Part shown: in pieces, positions 51,176 to 60,745 of the stretch | How the letters are laid out: every line of letters starts with the position of its first letter | Numbering within the stretch: the first letter of the stretch is position 1 | NCBI RefSeq assembly: GCF_012933555.1 | Contig: NZ_JABBPK010000001.1 | Span: 5,124,001-5,188,000, forward strand | From: Niallia alba | Lineage (GTDB): Bacteria > Bacillota > Bacilli > Bacillales > Cytobacillaceae | DNA: 64,000 nucleotides | Direction of reading: 5' to 3' | Notes under the pieces: generated by a model | Databases searched by the model: none | What the model was told of the DNA's origin: nothing | Seen by the model: only the letters and a program-made list of their open reading frames with translations | Made by a program: the position numbers and the translations under genes

Positions 51176-51760
51176 GTGGAAATAGACATTGATAATGCAT
51201 CCTTGAGAGACATCATTTCACTCATAAAAGCTGGGAAAACGGATCTTGAGATCGGAGCAATGAAAAATTACACTTCAGGCTCTACTGTTTATAGACGTTT
51301 AAGGATTGCTGGAGCCGATAAATCATCGAAAAAGTGGGACTTCACCAACATTGATGAGAGCATGTTAGATCAAAATTTTTGGGACATCAGTGAAAAAGAC
51401 CAGATAAATGAAACTAACCAGAACATCACTTCATTCTCTGAAGAGCAAATTAATGCACTTAAAATTATTGCAGATGATTATATAAATCGAAATTCTCATA
51501 GCGAGGATTCAGATGATGAAGATACTAAATATAAAATGTTTGGCAAACTACATTTGGAGAACGCTCGTTTCAAAAATAAGGACAACACTACCAAGCAATT
51601 GAATGTTCCAGTCTTAGATGCTGTTATGTCGCAATTAGACAGCTTTATTAATTCCAGTGGACTAGAAAAAAAATTCGTGGTTAACAAAGCACTTGAAGTG
51701 TTTTTAGAAATGCACCATAAGGATTGGCAAGAGCAAGAGGATTATGCAAATCAGTCGTAA
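51176..51760 (+). CDS. Putative DNA-binding protein, 194 aa
   Basis: Starts with GTG at 51176 after GAAAGGAGG. Residues 5-45 look like a resolvase-type helix-turn-helix (LRDIISLIKAGKTDLEIGAM). The C-terminal part (VLDAVMSQLDSFINSSGLEK, KALEVFLEMH) resembles a ribbon-helix-helix. An acidic linker separates them. The layout suits a partition or copy-control protein acting on nearby repeats; this is inference. Confidence 0.65.
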   Translation: MEIDIDNASLRDIISLIKAGKTDLEIGAMKNYTSGSTVYRRLRIAGADKSSKKWDFTNIDESMLDQNFWDISEKDQINETNQNITSFSEEQINALKIIADDYINRNSHSEDSDDEDTKYKMFGKLHLENARFKNKDNTTKQLNVPVLDAVMSQLDSFINSSGLEKKFVVNKALEVFLEMHHKDWQEQEDYANQS

Positions 51761-51774
51761 CTATGCACGTTAGA

Positions 51775-51810
51775 GTATACGCGTTGAGGGTGTCCGTTCA
51801 ACGTGTATAC
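51775..51810 (+). terminator. Hairpin after the 194-aa gene
   Basis: GTATACGCGTTGA (51775-51787) pairs with TCAACGTGTATAC (51798-51810). It has no long T-run, so it is a possible but weak terminator. Confidence 0.5.
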
Positions 51811-51983
51811 TTAGATTTACTTCAAACCTAGTCTTTTCAACGGTTCTCGCTCGGTACAGACAATACCTTTTAATGCCGACTATATAAGAAAATAACTACC
51901 CGTATTCAGATAATTAAAGGTCTTTTACCGACACTCTTTCTCTGAGCAATGAAGATAAGCAAAATGGTTGGCTATGGATGTAT

Positions 51984-52133
51984 TTAGAAATCGTTCATAA
52001 CAAATTCTATTAGTTCTAAATCATCTTCTGACAAATTGAATTTTTTCTGAACTTCCTTTTCTGTTAACCCTTTTTCAATTTCTTTGATTGCCCTGATGAT
52101 CGTTTCATCGTCGCTAAAATTACAACTGTTCAT
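51984..52133 (-). CDS. Small acidic helical protein, 49 aa
   Basis: ATG 52133 after AGGTGA; starts MNSCNFSDDETIIRAIKEIE and contains LTEKEVQKKFNLSEDDLELI. It looks like a short helix-turn-helix-type fold. A decayed paralogue lies at 43955-44121, which supports that this is a real gene. Function unknown. Confidence 0.65.
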   Translation of the reverse strand: MNSCNFSDDETIIRAIKEIEKGLTEKEVQKKFNLSEDDLELIEFVMNDF

Positions 52134-52344
52134 ATCGATATTCACCTATGTAAAGATATATTGGGCTGGTGTAGCAGATAAGCAAGATATAAGTATGTTA
52201 AAGAATAAAACCTCTACGAAAGACGTTATAAGTAAAGAAAAATATAAGCTTAACACTACTTTAACCTAAACATATGCGTATTTTATATACGATAATGGCC
52301 ATAATTCATTTAGTTTCCAAGTAGCTTTAAAGCCATCTACCTTT

Positions 52345-52425
52345 AAGGGAAAACCCCATCATAATACTTAAACGATTATATCTCCTGTTACGTTTAAGTA
52401 TGAGGTTGGGTTTTTTATTTTAGAA
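52345..52425 (+). terminator. Large hairpin before the replication-relaxation-like gene
   Basis: AACCCCATCATAATACTTAA plus ACG pairs with CGTTTAAGTATGAGGTTGGG plus TT, then TTTTTTATTTT. It is a long imperfect stem. The rest of 52134-52553 shows nothing clear. Confidence 0.7.
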
Positions 52426-52553
52426 ATATCAGGGGAGCAGTATAAGCGGCTTCTGCTAACTTAATAGGAAAAAAACAATAGATAATCTGATGGCGCTTTT
52501 TCTTCATGGAGAATGTGCCTTTGTATTGCAAAAAAAAATAGGAGTCTAGAGAA

Positions 52554-54131
52554 ATGAAAATCTATTACTATTTAACAAAATCACAAAGACACCGTATTCA
52601 ATTAGAAAGGAGAGATGTATACACGCTGCTATTCTTGAATGAACAGAGCATCCTATCACAGCCACAACTTTACGAGTTTTATTCGTTCTTCACCAATATT
52701 AGTGATGCAGCTTTCCGAAGAAAAATGAGTCGCTGGAACGATGCTAATATTATTAACAAAAGAAAAGTTAAAATGGAGAACGGCTATGAGTTAGCAATCA
52801 TTGAATTAACTCTTGCCGGCCAAAGCATCCTTAAAAAACTCGGTTACTTAAACGAGGACGAAAAGTTGAAATACCAAGCAAAAAGCAATTTAGATCACAC
52901 CCTTGCTATTAAACAATCCGTCATTGAAGTTTTAAGGAATGTTAGCGATATTGACCCTTTCTATATTGCTGATGGAGGAAAATACATCATCCCATTCAGA
53001 GAAGGAGATAACGAGGATGAATTAGAGCAGACTGCCATTATATTCAAAAACCAAAACTTCGGCAGTGACTTTATCCCCCCTTTTAAATCAAAATACAGCT
53101 CGGATGATATTGAGAAATTCAAAAACACCGGCGTAGTCCAATCGTTCGTCCCACAAGACTTTGAACATATAAAAGAACATTTCGGAAAAGGACACCTTAT
53201 TGATAAATCGGGGTTAAAGCCGGACTGGATTTTTAAAGTGAAAGGCACTTTTATATATATTGAAGTGGATAGTGGAAATGAAAAAATAAAAACTAAACGT
53301 GATCATACCAATACTATAATCGAAAAGCATGATGTTAAATCTATCGAAGGAAAATTGTATCGCTATGAACAGTTGGCTAAGAGCGATAGGGAGCATAACC
53401 ACAAAGTCATCTTCGCTTTAATGGATGATAGTGACGTGGTAATAACCAAGAACATCCATAGCAACAAAGACATTCGTATTGCCAACTTAAAACATGAAAT
53501 TGCTCATATGAACGACTACAATAACTGGAAAATTGAGGTTTATGTTACCGGTATGAAAAGATTTTACACAGTTTTTGAAGCAGTATATCTAGAACTGATC
53601 AATAACATAAAATCATATACCTATGAAGTTTACAAAAAAGCATTTATCACTTTAATTAAGGCAGGGTTGAAACCAAATTGGAAAAATTTAAAGTTTATGG
53701 TTGTCGCTAAACACTTTTATCCAACTCTTGGCATATCGACAAACAATCTAAACTTCATTCCGGATTTTTTGTTTAGATACTATCAGGATTCAGAAGATAA
53801 ATACGAACAATACTTTATTCCTGTATTTATTAGAGAAGGAAGCGTAAAAGACATGGAGAGGTTGGCTTATTATACAATTCCTACAGCAAATGGCCGGTTC
53901 AAGTACAATGCAAAGATCTTGGCATTGTATGAAAGAAAAGAAGAACTATTTAATGATGTCATTAGGAAAACAAAGAAAGTAAATACCAATAAGATAACGA
54001 GAGAAATAGTTGATAATAACGGAATGGATATAGACAATATAGTATTCGCTGCTATAGATGAAATATCCAACGGTAAACTCCTTCTTTACAATGCTAATAA
54101 GAAGCAAATCGATAAAAGCCAGTTATTCTAG
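52554..54131 (+). CDS. Replication-relaxation-like protein, 525 aa
   Basis: The N-terminal third looks like a winged helix (QRHRIQLERRDVYTLLFLNE; AAFRRKMSRWNDANIINKRK). A domain with FIYIEVDSGNEKIKTKRDHT and SIEGKLYRYEQLAKSDREHN follows, as in replication-relaxation (Replic_Relax) proteins of Gram-positive plasmids and integrative elements. Those have Glu-rich nuclease-like cores and assist replication start or DNA processing. AGGAG is 10 nt upstream. Four large direct repeats follow the gene directly. Confidence 0.65.
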   Translation: MKIYYYLTKSQRHRIQLERRDVYTLLFLNEQSILSQPQLYEFYSFFTNISDAAFRRKMSRWNDANIINKRKVKMENGYELAIIELTLAGQSILKKLGYLNEDEKLKYQAKSNLDHTLAIKQSVIEVLRNVSDIDPFYIADGGKYIIPFREGDNEDELEQTAIIFKNQNFGSDFIPPFKSKYSSDDIEKFKNTGVVQSFVPQDFEHIKEHFGKGHLIDKSGLKPDWIFKVKGTFIYIEVDSGNEKIKTKRDHTNTIIEKHDVKSIEGKLYRYEQLAKSDREHNHKVIFALMDDSDVVITKNIHSNKDIRIANLKHEIAHMNDYNNWKIEVYVTGMKRFYTVFEAVYLELINNIKSYTYEVYKKAFITLIKAGLKPNWKNLKFMVVAKHFYPTLGISTNNLNFIPDFLFRYYQDSEDKYEQYFIPVFIREGSVKDMERLAYYTIPTANGRFKYNAKILALYERKEELFNDVIRKTKKVNTNKITREIVDNNGMDIDNIVFAAIDEISNGKLLLYNANKKQIDKSQLF

Positions 54132-54165
54132 TCTTATGAATAACTGGCTTTTGTATATACTTCCT

Positions 54166-54530
54166 CCTAAAAAGTTCTCCATTTTGGTGTACTCTCTTGC
54201 CTTGTAAACACCTCGCTGGCTGGTAGTAGTTGAACGGTTTTTTATCCATGAAGTACTCTTTTTGTACATTTTCTCTTAAAAAGTTCTCCATTTCGGTGTA
54301 CTCTCTTACCTTATAAACATCCGGCTGATAGCATTTATAATAGGTTTTCCCCTAAGATCTCTCTTATCAGCGCATTTATCTTAAAAAGTTCTCCATTTTG
54401 GTGTACTCTCTTTACCTTATGTACATCGGCTGTTAGCAATTATTCTGGATTTCCCCCTAACATATGTATTATCAGTGCATTTCATCTTAAAAAGTTCTCC
54501 ATTTTAGTGTACTCTCTTTACCTTGTGCAT
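54166..54530. repeat. Four direct repeats with about 106-bp period
   Basis: A 45-bp core, CTTAAAAAGTTCTCCATTTT then GGTGTACTCTCTTACCTTAT then AAACA, occurs at 54166, 54275, 54380 and 54486. Period 109, 105 and 106 bp. The spacers also resemble each other and carry GGCTGATA / TTATCAGC arms. It lies immediately after the replication-relaxation-like gene, so it may be an origin or partition site. Confidence 0.85.
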
Positions 54531-54970
54531 TTCGTTAAAAGGTTTTATTGCATAACAGACAATTTATGTAACGAAATAAAATAAGAGTGCGATAATATCT
54601 ATTTTCGCACTCTGTCTCTTAAATATATTTTAGTGTAATGGTGTTTTCTTAATAAATAATAGCAACCTTTATTTTTCAAACATTTATTAATTCATTTGTT
54701 CATACTGCCCTTTATTTAGCAATATCATAATCACAATTAGCAAGTACTACTAAAAGATAAATTCTTCTGTAGTGGATATTTTCTATTCATTTGTACTCAT
54801 TATTTCATTTTTCTTCGATATGTTTGATGAGTCTGAGTTGTGTGATTCTAATATTTCCTCCTTGATGACTTCTCTTGTTAGAAGTACTAGGTCCACTTTT
54901 TTCATAAAACATCTTATAGTAAAATGTATTATAAGAGATATCTTACCTATAGAGAAAAGGTGGATTTAGT
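54531..54970. other. Intergenic stretch with one hairpin
   Basis: AGAGTGCG (54588-54595) pairs with CGCACTCT about 15 bases on, a possible terminator for either strand. No convincing gene otherwise. Confidence 0.5.
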
Positions 54971-55168
54971 ATGATCTGTATATGTGGTGGTATTTTAGCA
55001 GTTAAGAATATAGAGGAACCTCCTAGAATTCTAAAAAGCCAAAAAAAAATTTTGTACGATAGAGTTTGTGATGTTGAATTCCTAAAATGTGGAAAAGTAC
55101 TTTATTCACAACCGTATGACTTTGGTAGTAATCTGAATACTGTAAAACCAACAATGCCAAAGAAATAG
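54971..55168 (+). CDS. Small Cys-containing protein, 65 aa
   Basis: Not recognised. Starts MICICGGILAVKNIEEPPRI with a Cys-x-Cys and later two more Cys (YDRVCDVEFLKCGKVLYSQP), giving a possible metal site. AGGTGG precedes the ATG, and a second small gene begins 14 bases after its stop. Confidence 0.6.
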   Translation: MICICGGILAVKNIEEPPRILKSQKKILYDRVCDVEFLKCGKVLYSQPYDFGSNLNTVKPTMPKK

Positions 55169-55182
55169 AATAGAGGTTATTT

Positions 55183-55416
55183 ATGGAGTTAAAATTAAAG
55201 AAGAGCCTAGAGCAATTATATTTAAATTACTATGACGGATTATACACAGAACACCAATTAAAATACATGTTATTAAAGCTATATAAACAATCTGATCTTT
55301 CTGATACGAAATGGTCTGAATTGATTCTTGATGCACAGTGGAAGCACGCGACGGAAGAGGATTATGAAAATAAACGGAGACAATTACGTGAAGAAAATAA
55401 AGAAGATGGCGAATAA
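55183..55416 (+). CDS. Hypothetical protein, 77 aa
   Basis: Not recognised. Helical and acidic (MELKLKKSLEQLYLNYYDGL; DYENKRRQLREENKEDGE). Co-transcribed with the 65-aa gene. The bidirectional terminator that follows also closes the convergent dptH gene. Confidence 0.6.
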   Translation: MELKLKKSLEQLYLNYYDGLYTEHQLKYMLLKLYKQSDLSDTKWSELILDAQWKHATEEDYENKRRQLREENKEDGE

Positions 55417-55440
55417 ACTTTAGCCATCTTCTTTATTTTT
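55396..55440. terminator. Bidirectional terminator
   Basis: AAGAAGATGGC pairs with GCCATCTTCTT, with A- and T-runs on both sides; partly inside the end of the 77-aa gene. Confidence 0.85.
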
Positions 55441-58400
55441 ATTCTTTATTTTTAATGAATTGAGTTACATTATAGATTTCGTTACTTGATATAAAAGGTA
55501 CTTGTGCATAAATCAAATTTGGTTCTCCTGACAATCTAGCTGCTAAATGTCCTTTTCCTAATAAATTCTCGGCACCTTTTTCCCCTAATGCAATCTCAGA
55601 TGTACCTGAACTTCCAACTTTCAATATAAGTCTATTCCCTAAATTATCTCTTAGTTGCATTGGTAGCGCATCTTTATCTGGTCTTTGTGCAGCGAATATT
55701 AGATGAATTCCTGCTGCTCTTGCTTTTACCCCTAACCTTTGGACTGTTGAAGACACAGTACTCTTATACTCATCAATTAACATCCAATCTGCGAACTCAT
55801 CATGAATAAGAAAAATGAAAGGTAATTTTGACTCTTCAGGGACTTTTTCGTTGTATTCTTTAAGGTTTGGTACTTTATATTCTCTAAACCTCAAATACCT
55901 ATTTTCCATCTCATTTACAAGCTCTTCTAAAATTTCTGATGCTCGCTGCTGATCTATAACAATGCCTTCACTTAAATGCGGTAGTTCTTCAAGATTCTGA
56001 TAATCAACTCCGTATTTCGGGTCAATCAGGTATATCTTAGCTGTTTTAACTGAGTTTGTGGCGCATATATCAAGTATCAACGTTTGGATTAATACCGATT
56101 TACCACTACCTGTTTCCCCTGCAATTAGCGTATGAGGGGCGTGTTGTTCTAGGCCACCAAATGGTCCACCTAGATTTAAATAGAGCAACTCTCCATCAAC
56201 TTCTTTTATACCCATAACAAAATTTAAATTGGTATCGTGTACATCATTTTTCAAGCTTCTTTTATTCCAAACATTCGCTAATGATATAGTTTCTCTTTCT
56301 GGTCTTTCTACAAACACAACTATTTCACCGGGCTGGGGTAGTACATTAATAATATTTAAAGCGTGTGTGGTTAAAAGTTGTGATTTCTTTTTTTCAATAT
56401 CCTCTACTCTTAATCGATCAGAGCCTTTCAACTTAATAATAGCAGCATTTGGTGTTAATCTAGATTCCAAAACCTTCCCTTGCAGGTTATAGGTTGCCAA
56501 TGCTGATTTTAAAGAATTAACTACATTAGTTAACCATTCTTGATCCGATAAACTATGATTTTCTTCATTGGTATTGTTAACTATCCAACCCTGAAGGCTG
56601 TTGCTACTTTCTCCAGTAAGCTTAGTCTTGGTAACAATAGGTTGTTGCTGTTCTTCTTCTTTATTACTTGGATTGCTTTCTTCTTTACCTTCATTTGTAT
56701 CATTATTCTTACTACTGATCGTATGGTCAGTTACTTCTTGTGTTTCACTTAACTGACTTTGTTCAGAATTCTGATTGTCCGTAGGTAATGAAGGACTGAA
56801 TTTCTTCCATGTTACTTCATTTGAAAATTGCGACCTTACTGTAAATAACGGTTTCTTTTCTAAGAGTGATAGAATTAATCCCCTTACAGACTCCCTTGAA
56901 TATACTTCTTGGTAACAGTTTTCTATATCAGTTATTTTTACTTGCTCACTCTCTATAGTATCTGTGCCATCACTTGTTGGTACAAAAACATGTGAGTATC
57001 CTTTTATTTCTATTTCTACTTTACCTGTTCTAATTAATTCTCTCCATTTTTCAATAGATATTGTAGAGTTTTGCATAAAAATTGTCCCTTCTACAAGTAA
57101 ATCACTTATTTTGGACAACCATAAGTCTCTATCAAGGCGACTAGGTACACCGAATAATGCCTCATTTATTCTCAAGACTGTATCTATAAGTTGTTTTTTT
57201 GAGGTTTTCTTGGAATTCGATAGGTTTTTAATATCTACAAACTTGGCCTCCGTAACCATCAGTTTTAAGTAGTATTTCCCATCCTTCTCAAATGGACTAA
57301 GAGCAAGTATGTCGGCAATCTGCTCTTCTTTTTTGCCTAACCAGCTTGCATAGTCATCAAGAAAATACCAGCCAATGCTTTCCTCTTCTTCAACCTCTTC
57401 TTTGGTAATTAACTTACTAAGGACTACCCCCATTAACTCACTGGCATATCGTCCTATTTTTGCTGCTCTTAAAACAATATCACCTGATAACTCATTAGCT
57501 TCATTTATAAAAAAGTCGGTTAACCAATCGATATCTTCATCATTGATACCTAAATTTAATGCCTTAAATTTTCTTTTTAATATTATTTTTAAGAGTTTAA
57601 GAGATGTTGTTGTAGAAACAACTAGGTTTGGACCATTAGTCTTATTATGTTGGTATTTTATTACATTGACGCCTTGGCTTTTTAAAAGTCTTCTATCTAG
57701 TAGCTCATCATAATTTGCTACCCACTCGCCAAGTTTATGAGACTCTTCAAACACATTTTTAGTTTCACTGTTTTGAAAGGTAATTTGCCTTGCTGGTAAA
57801 AAATACCCTTCTGATTCTTCATCCACACTTTCAGATATACTTCTAATAAAACTTAAATACTGCCATCCCTCGGCTAGCTGACTAGGGCATACTAGATAAG
57901 TAGTAGATTTTAATTCATCTTTTGCTGATGGCCGACGTCGTGACCATCTAGCCGGAAATAACTCTAGATTACTTGGATTATAAGTTGTCTCTACTTTAGT
58001 CCACTCAAAATTAGATTGTCTGGATATTACATCCTGTAAAAACACTATATCGTAAGGTTTACCTTCCTCTTTTTCTGAAACAGAAGATTGATGTGCCATT
58101 ACTCCTATACGAAGCTTTGCCATAAAGTCATTTGTTACTTCACTTGCAACAAACATATCAGGGTCAGAATCAGATCCTTCAACCATCTTTGAATATATCT
58201 GATTTAGTTTATTTGTATCTCTATGTCTTAATACCACTTGACACCTTATATTGTCATTTTTACTATTTAATTTCGAGATAGAGTCCACAATTGAGAGTGG
58301 TAATCTTGTAGAGTCGGAATTGTATAATACGACGCCTAAGTTTGCACCCTCATGGGGTTGCAATTCAAGATATCGCTCTAATAAACCAGTTAGCTTTTCA

Positions 58401-60745
58401 CTTGCATCTCTTGGATCTTCATTTGTTTCTTGATCAGTTACCTTAACAATTGGCATTTCCATTAGACTATAATCATAAAGAGAATCTGTAATTGATAGTA
58501 ATTCAGGGATTTCTTCCCCATTAAACCCTAAGCAAATCTCTGGATAATAAGAATGCTCAATATCATTTATGAGTTCATTGAAGAAAAGCTTTGAATCTCC
58601 AAAGTCTATTTCTTTTGATGATAATAAGTAAATAATTATATTGTTAATTTGTTGCATTTTCGTCGCAAGAGCAGACATCCTGAAAGGGTTCCAAGGAGGT
58701 ATAATTGCTAAAGGTTTCGTGTCTCTTACCTCTACCACTCCTAATTTAATAATTGGATACCAGAGATTAATCCGGTTAATGTCTCCTTTTGCATATTTGG
58801 CAATTTTACTTAATAATTCTCCATATAGTATTGACTGTTGAGTGTGCGACTCATTTATTAAGCCTTCTTCTACCCAATGGTTGAGAGCATTAGTGTACTC
58901 TTTAGAAAACTTCTCCCAAGAGGTTAGTATTTCCTGATAACCGGCTTCATTAACTCTCCCCTCAGCTCTAGAACTTTCTAATTCCCGAAGGAACTGCTTT
59001 GATATATCTTTATCTACCTCATACACTCCTACAAGAGAACCTCTATCTTGCCTATATACTGCCTGCAAGGTATAGATATCGTTTAGAGATATTCCTTGTA
59101 ACTTTCCTTTTTTACTTATTGGGTTTTTTGCTACACTCGTATGTTGAAAAGGATTTTCTTTTAATCTTCTCAAATCATTAAATAGCTCCATCCCAATTGC
59201 ATTTGTTGCACCTTCCCAAACCAATTGAACTTTACAGTCTTGTTCTATGCCGTGTTCATCTTGATAGAATAGTTCAAAATAAAATTTAATTTGCCTTGAA
59301 CCTTTTGATATGGAGTTATTTGGCTTAAAAGGGTTTCCTTTCGCTTTTGCCCTTTTCTTTTCCTCTTCTATAAAGTTATCGTATTCGAAAAGATAACAAG
59401 TATCCCATTCTATAAAAGGTTTTGTTAACTTCTCCAACCCCTTATATCTAGTACAAAAATACAAGCCTAAATCGGTATTTATATTTAGCCAAGCACTTCT
59501 TGAATCCCTCTTTTGTGTTTTGATTTTAATTACCTTTTTCCCACTTGAAGCTTCTGATTGTGCAAAAAGCCTTTCTATTGCTTGCATAAACCCAACTAAG
59601 AAGTCACTACACTCAATAGGCTTCCCATAAATAAACTTATCCCACTTGGCCTTTAACTTCTTATTGTTTTCAATTTGATATCTCTGCTTTTCATAGAATG
59701 CTATATCTTCCTCATTTGGTTCCCTTGCTTTTCTCTTATCCAATAGCTCTAGATAACTCTCATCTTCTTCAGTAATTAAATCTGAATACTCATCCTCTAA
59801 GAATTCCTTAGTTTCCTCGGCTAAAGTTGTTTTTTTGGAGATTTTTATACCTGAGAAAAAAGTACCAATATGGTCTTGTTCCCATTCATAGTTTGCTAAA
59901 GCCTCAGATTCTTCATTCCATCCGGGCTTAGATTCTATGAACTTTAATATGGCAGGGTGTATATCTTCAGGAATGTATTCTTTAGCATCTTCAAAGGAAT
60001 TTTTAAGTTGATCATTTTCTATTACATCTCTAGACGGGGTTAACTTATGAAGAAAATAACTTCTCTTTTCTTTTAATTCTTTAAATGCTGCTGCCCACTT
60101 ATTTTTATAAGTTAAACGATTGTCAGGGATACTATAGAAACAACCGGAATCTCTTGGAATTTTTAAAGCGGGTAATGCCCAACCTAACGCCTCTATAAGA
60201 GAAGTCCCATCTTCATCTATACTTTTTCTGGTACTTACAATAAACTTACTAAACATTTCTAAGCTACAATCGTTAATACTAAGTAATCCTGTTAAGGCTT
60301 TTCCCCATATATTTAGTAACCTATCACTTCCGTTTATAGAGGGTAAATCACCCGATACCACTTTTATCCAAAGGTTAGTATTTACTTTTAAATCATTAGC
60401 TCCTATAGTATAAATATTTCTTAACGATTGGCCTTGATCGTCGTTATTATTTGCCAACAGCAGTACTGGTTTATCAGTATGGGTATGTCGCAACCTAGTC
60501 GTTCTTTCTCTAGTAATAATACTATCAGGTAAATCGTTACCAACCACTAGTTCTAGCGGTATTTTTATATCAATTATGTCTTTAAGATAATTATCATTTA
60601 AGATTTCTTTACATATCTCAGATACCTGCGGACCGGACAATCTATCCAATAAAAATCTAGCAGTTCCATCAGAGGATTCACTCTCTATATTAGATTTTAA
60701 ATATTCAACGGCTACTTTTCCAATTAACTCTAAATGATTCATCAT
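55439..60745 (-). CDS. dptH: DptH-like phosphorothioation-dependent restriction protein (FtsK-type ATPase)
   Basis: About 1768 residues from the ATG at 60745, which overlaps the dptG stop (ATGA); the open frame extends 13 codons further without a ribosome site. The C-terminal 250 residues form an FtsK/HerA-type motor: Walker A TLIAGETGSGKSVLIQTLIL, Walker B LPFIFLIHDEFADWM and AAQRPDKDALPMQLRDNLGN. The long N-terminal part has no motif I can name, apart from a variable Ser/Glu/Gln linker near residue 1340. Size, motor position and gene order match DptH, which with DptF and DptG restricts DNA lacking phosphorothioate marks. HerA-type motors also occur in other defence systems. Confidence 0.65.
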   Translation of the reverse strand: MMNHLELIGKVAVEYLKSNIESESSDGTARFLLDRLSGPQVSEICKEILNDNYLKDIIDIKIPLELVVGNDLPDSIITRERTTRLRHTHTDKPVLLLANNNDDQGQSLRNIYTIGANDLKVNTNLWIKVVSGDLPSINGSDRLLNIWGKALTGLLSINDCSLEMFSKFIVSTRKSIDEDGTSLIEALGWALPALKIPRDSGCFYSIPDNRLTYKNKWAAAFKELKEKRSYFLHKLTPSRDVIENDQLKNSFEDAKEYIPEDIHPAILKFIESKPGWNEESEALANYEWEQDHIGTFFSGIKISKKTTLAEETKEFLEDEYSDLITEEDESYLELLDKRKAREPNEEDIAFYEKQRYQIENNKKLKAKWDKFIYGKPIECSDFLVGFMQAIERLFAQSEASSGKKVIKIKTQKRDSRSAWLNINTDLGLYFCTRYKGLEKLTKPFIEWDTCYLFEYDNFIEEEKKRAKAKGNPFKPNNSISKGSRQIKFYFELFYQDEHGIEQDCKVQLVWEGATNAIGMELFNDLRRLKENPFQHTSVAKNPISKKGKLQGISLNDIYTLQAVYRQDRGSLVGVYEVDKDISKQFLRELESSRAEGRVNEAGYQEILTSWEKFSKEYTNALNHWVEEGLINESHTQQSILYGELLSKIAKYAKGDINRINLWYPIIKLGVVEVRDTKPLAIIPPWNPFRMSALATKMQQINNIIIYLLSSKEIDFGDSKLFFNELINDIEHSYYPEICLGFNGEEIPELLSITDSLYDYSLMEMPIVKVTDQETNEDPRDASEKLTGLLERYLELQPHEGANLGVVLYNSDSTRLPLSIVDSISKLNSKNDNIRCQVVLRHRDTNKLNQIYSKMVEGSDSDPDMFVASEVTNDFMAKLRIGVMAHQSSVSEKEEGKPYDIVFLQDVISRQSNFEWTKVETTYNPSNLELFPARWSRRRPSAKDELKSTTYLVCPSQLAEGWQYLSFIRSISESVDEESEGYFLPARQITFQNSETKNVFEESHKLGEWVANYDELLDRRLLKSQGVNVIKYQHNKTNGPNLVVSTTTSLKLLKIILKRKFKALNLGINDEDIDWLTDFFINEANELSGDIVLRAAKIGRYASELMGVVLSKLITKEEVEEEESIGWYFLDDYASWLGKKEEQIADILALSPFEKDGKYYLKLMVTEAKFVDIKNLSNSKKTSKKQLIDTVLRINEALFGVPSRLDRDLWLSKISDLLVEGTIFMQNSTISIEKWRELIRTGKVEIEIKGYSHVFVPTSDGTDTIESEQVKITDIENCYQEVYSRESVRGLILSLLEKKPLFTVRSQFSNEVTWKKFSPSLPTDNQNSEQSQLSETQEVTDHTISSKNNDTNEGKEESNPSNKEEEQQQPIVTKTKLTGESSNSLQGWIVNNTNEENHSLSDQEWLTNVVNSLKSALATYNLQGKVLESRLTPNAAIIKLKGSDRLRVEDIEKKKSQLLTTHALNIINVLPQPGEIVVFVERPERETISLANVWNKRSLKNDVHDTNLNFVMGIKEVDGELLYLNLGGPFGGLEQHAPHTLIAGETGSGKSVLIQTLILDICATNSVKTAKIYLIDPKYGVDYQNLEELPHLSEGIVIDQQRASEILEELVNEMENRYLRFREYKVPNLKEYNEKVPEESKLPFIFLIHDEFADWMLIDEYKSTVSSTVQRLGVKARAAGIHLIFAAQRPDKDALPMQLRDNLGNRLILKVGSSGTSEIALGEKGAENLLGKGHLAARLSGEPNLIYAQVPFISSNEIYNVTQFIKNKE

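Noticed and set aside
54094-54291. 65-aa open frame on the minus strand
   Set aside because: It runs through the direct repeats and the end of the gene at 52554; its sequence is a by-product of the repeats.
54166-54530. CRISPR array
   Set aside because: The repeats are about 45 bp with spacers near 60 bp that are themselves similar, there are only four units, and no cas genes are in the window.
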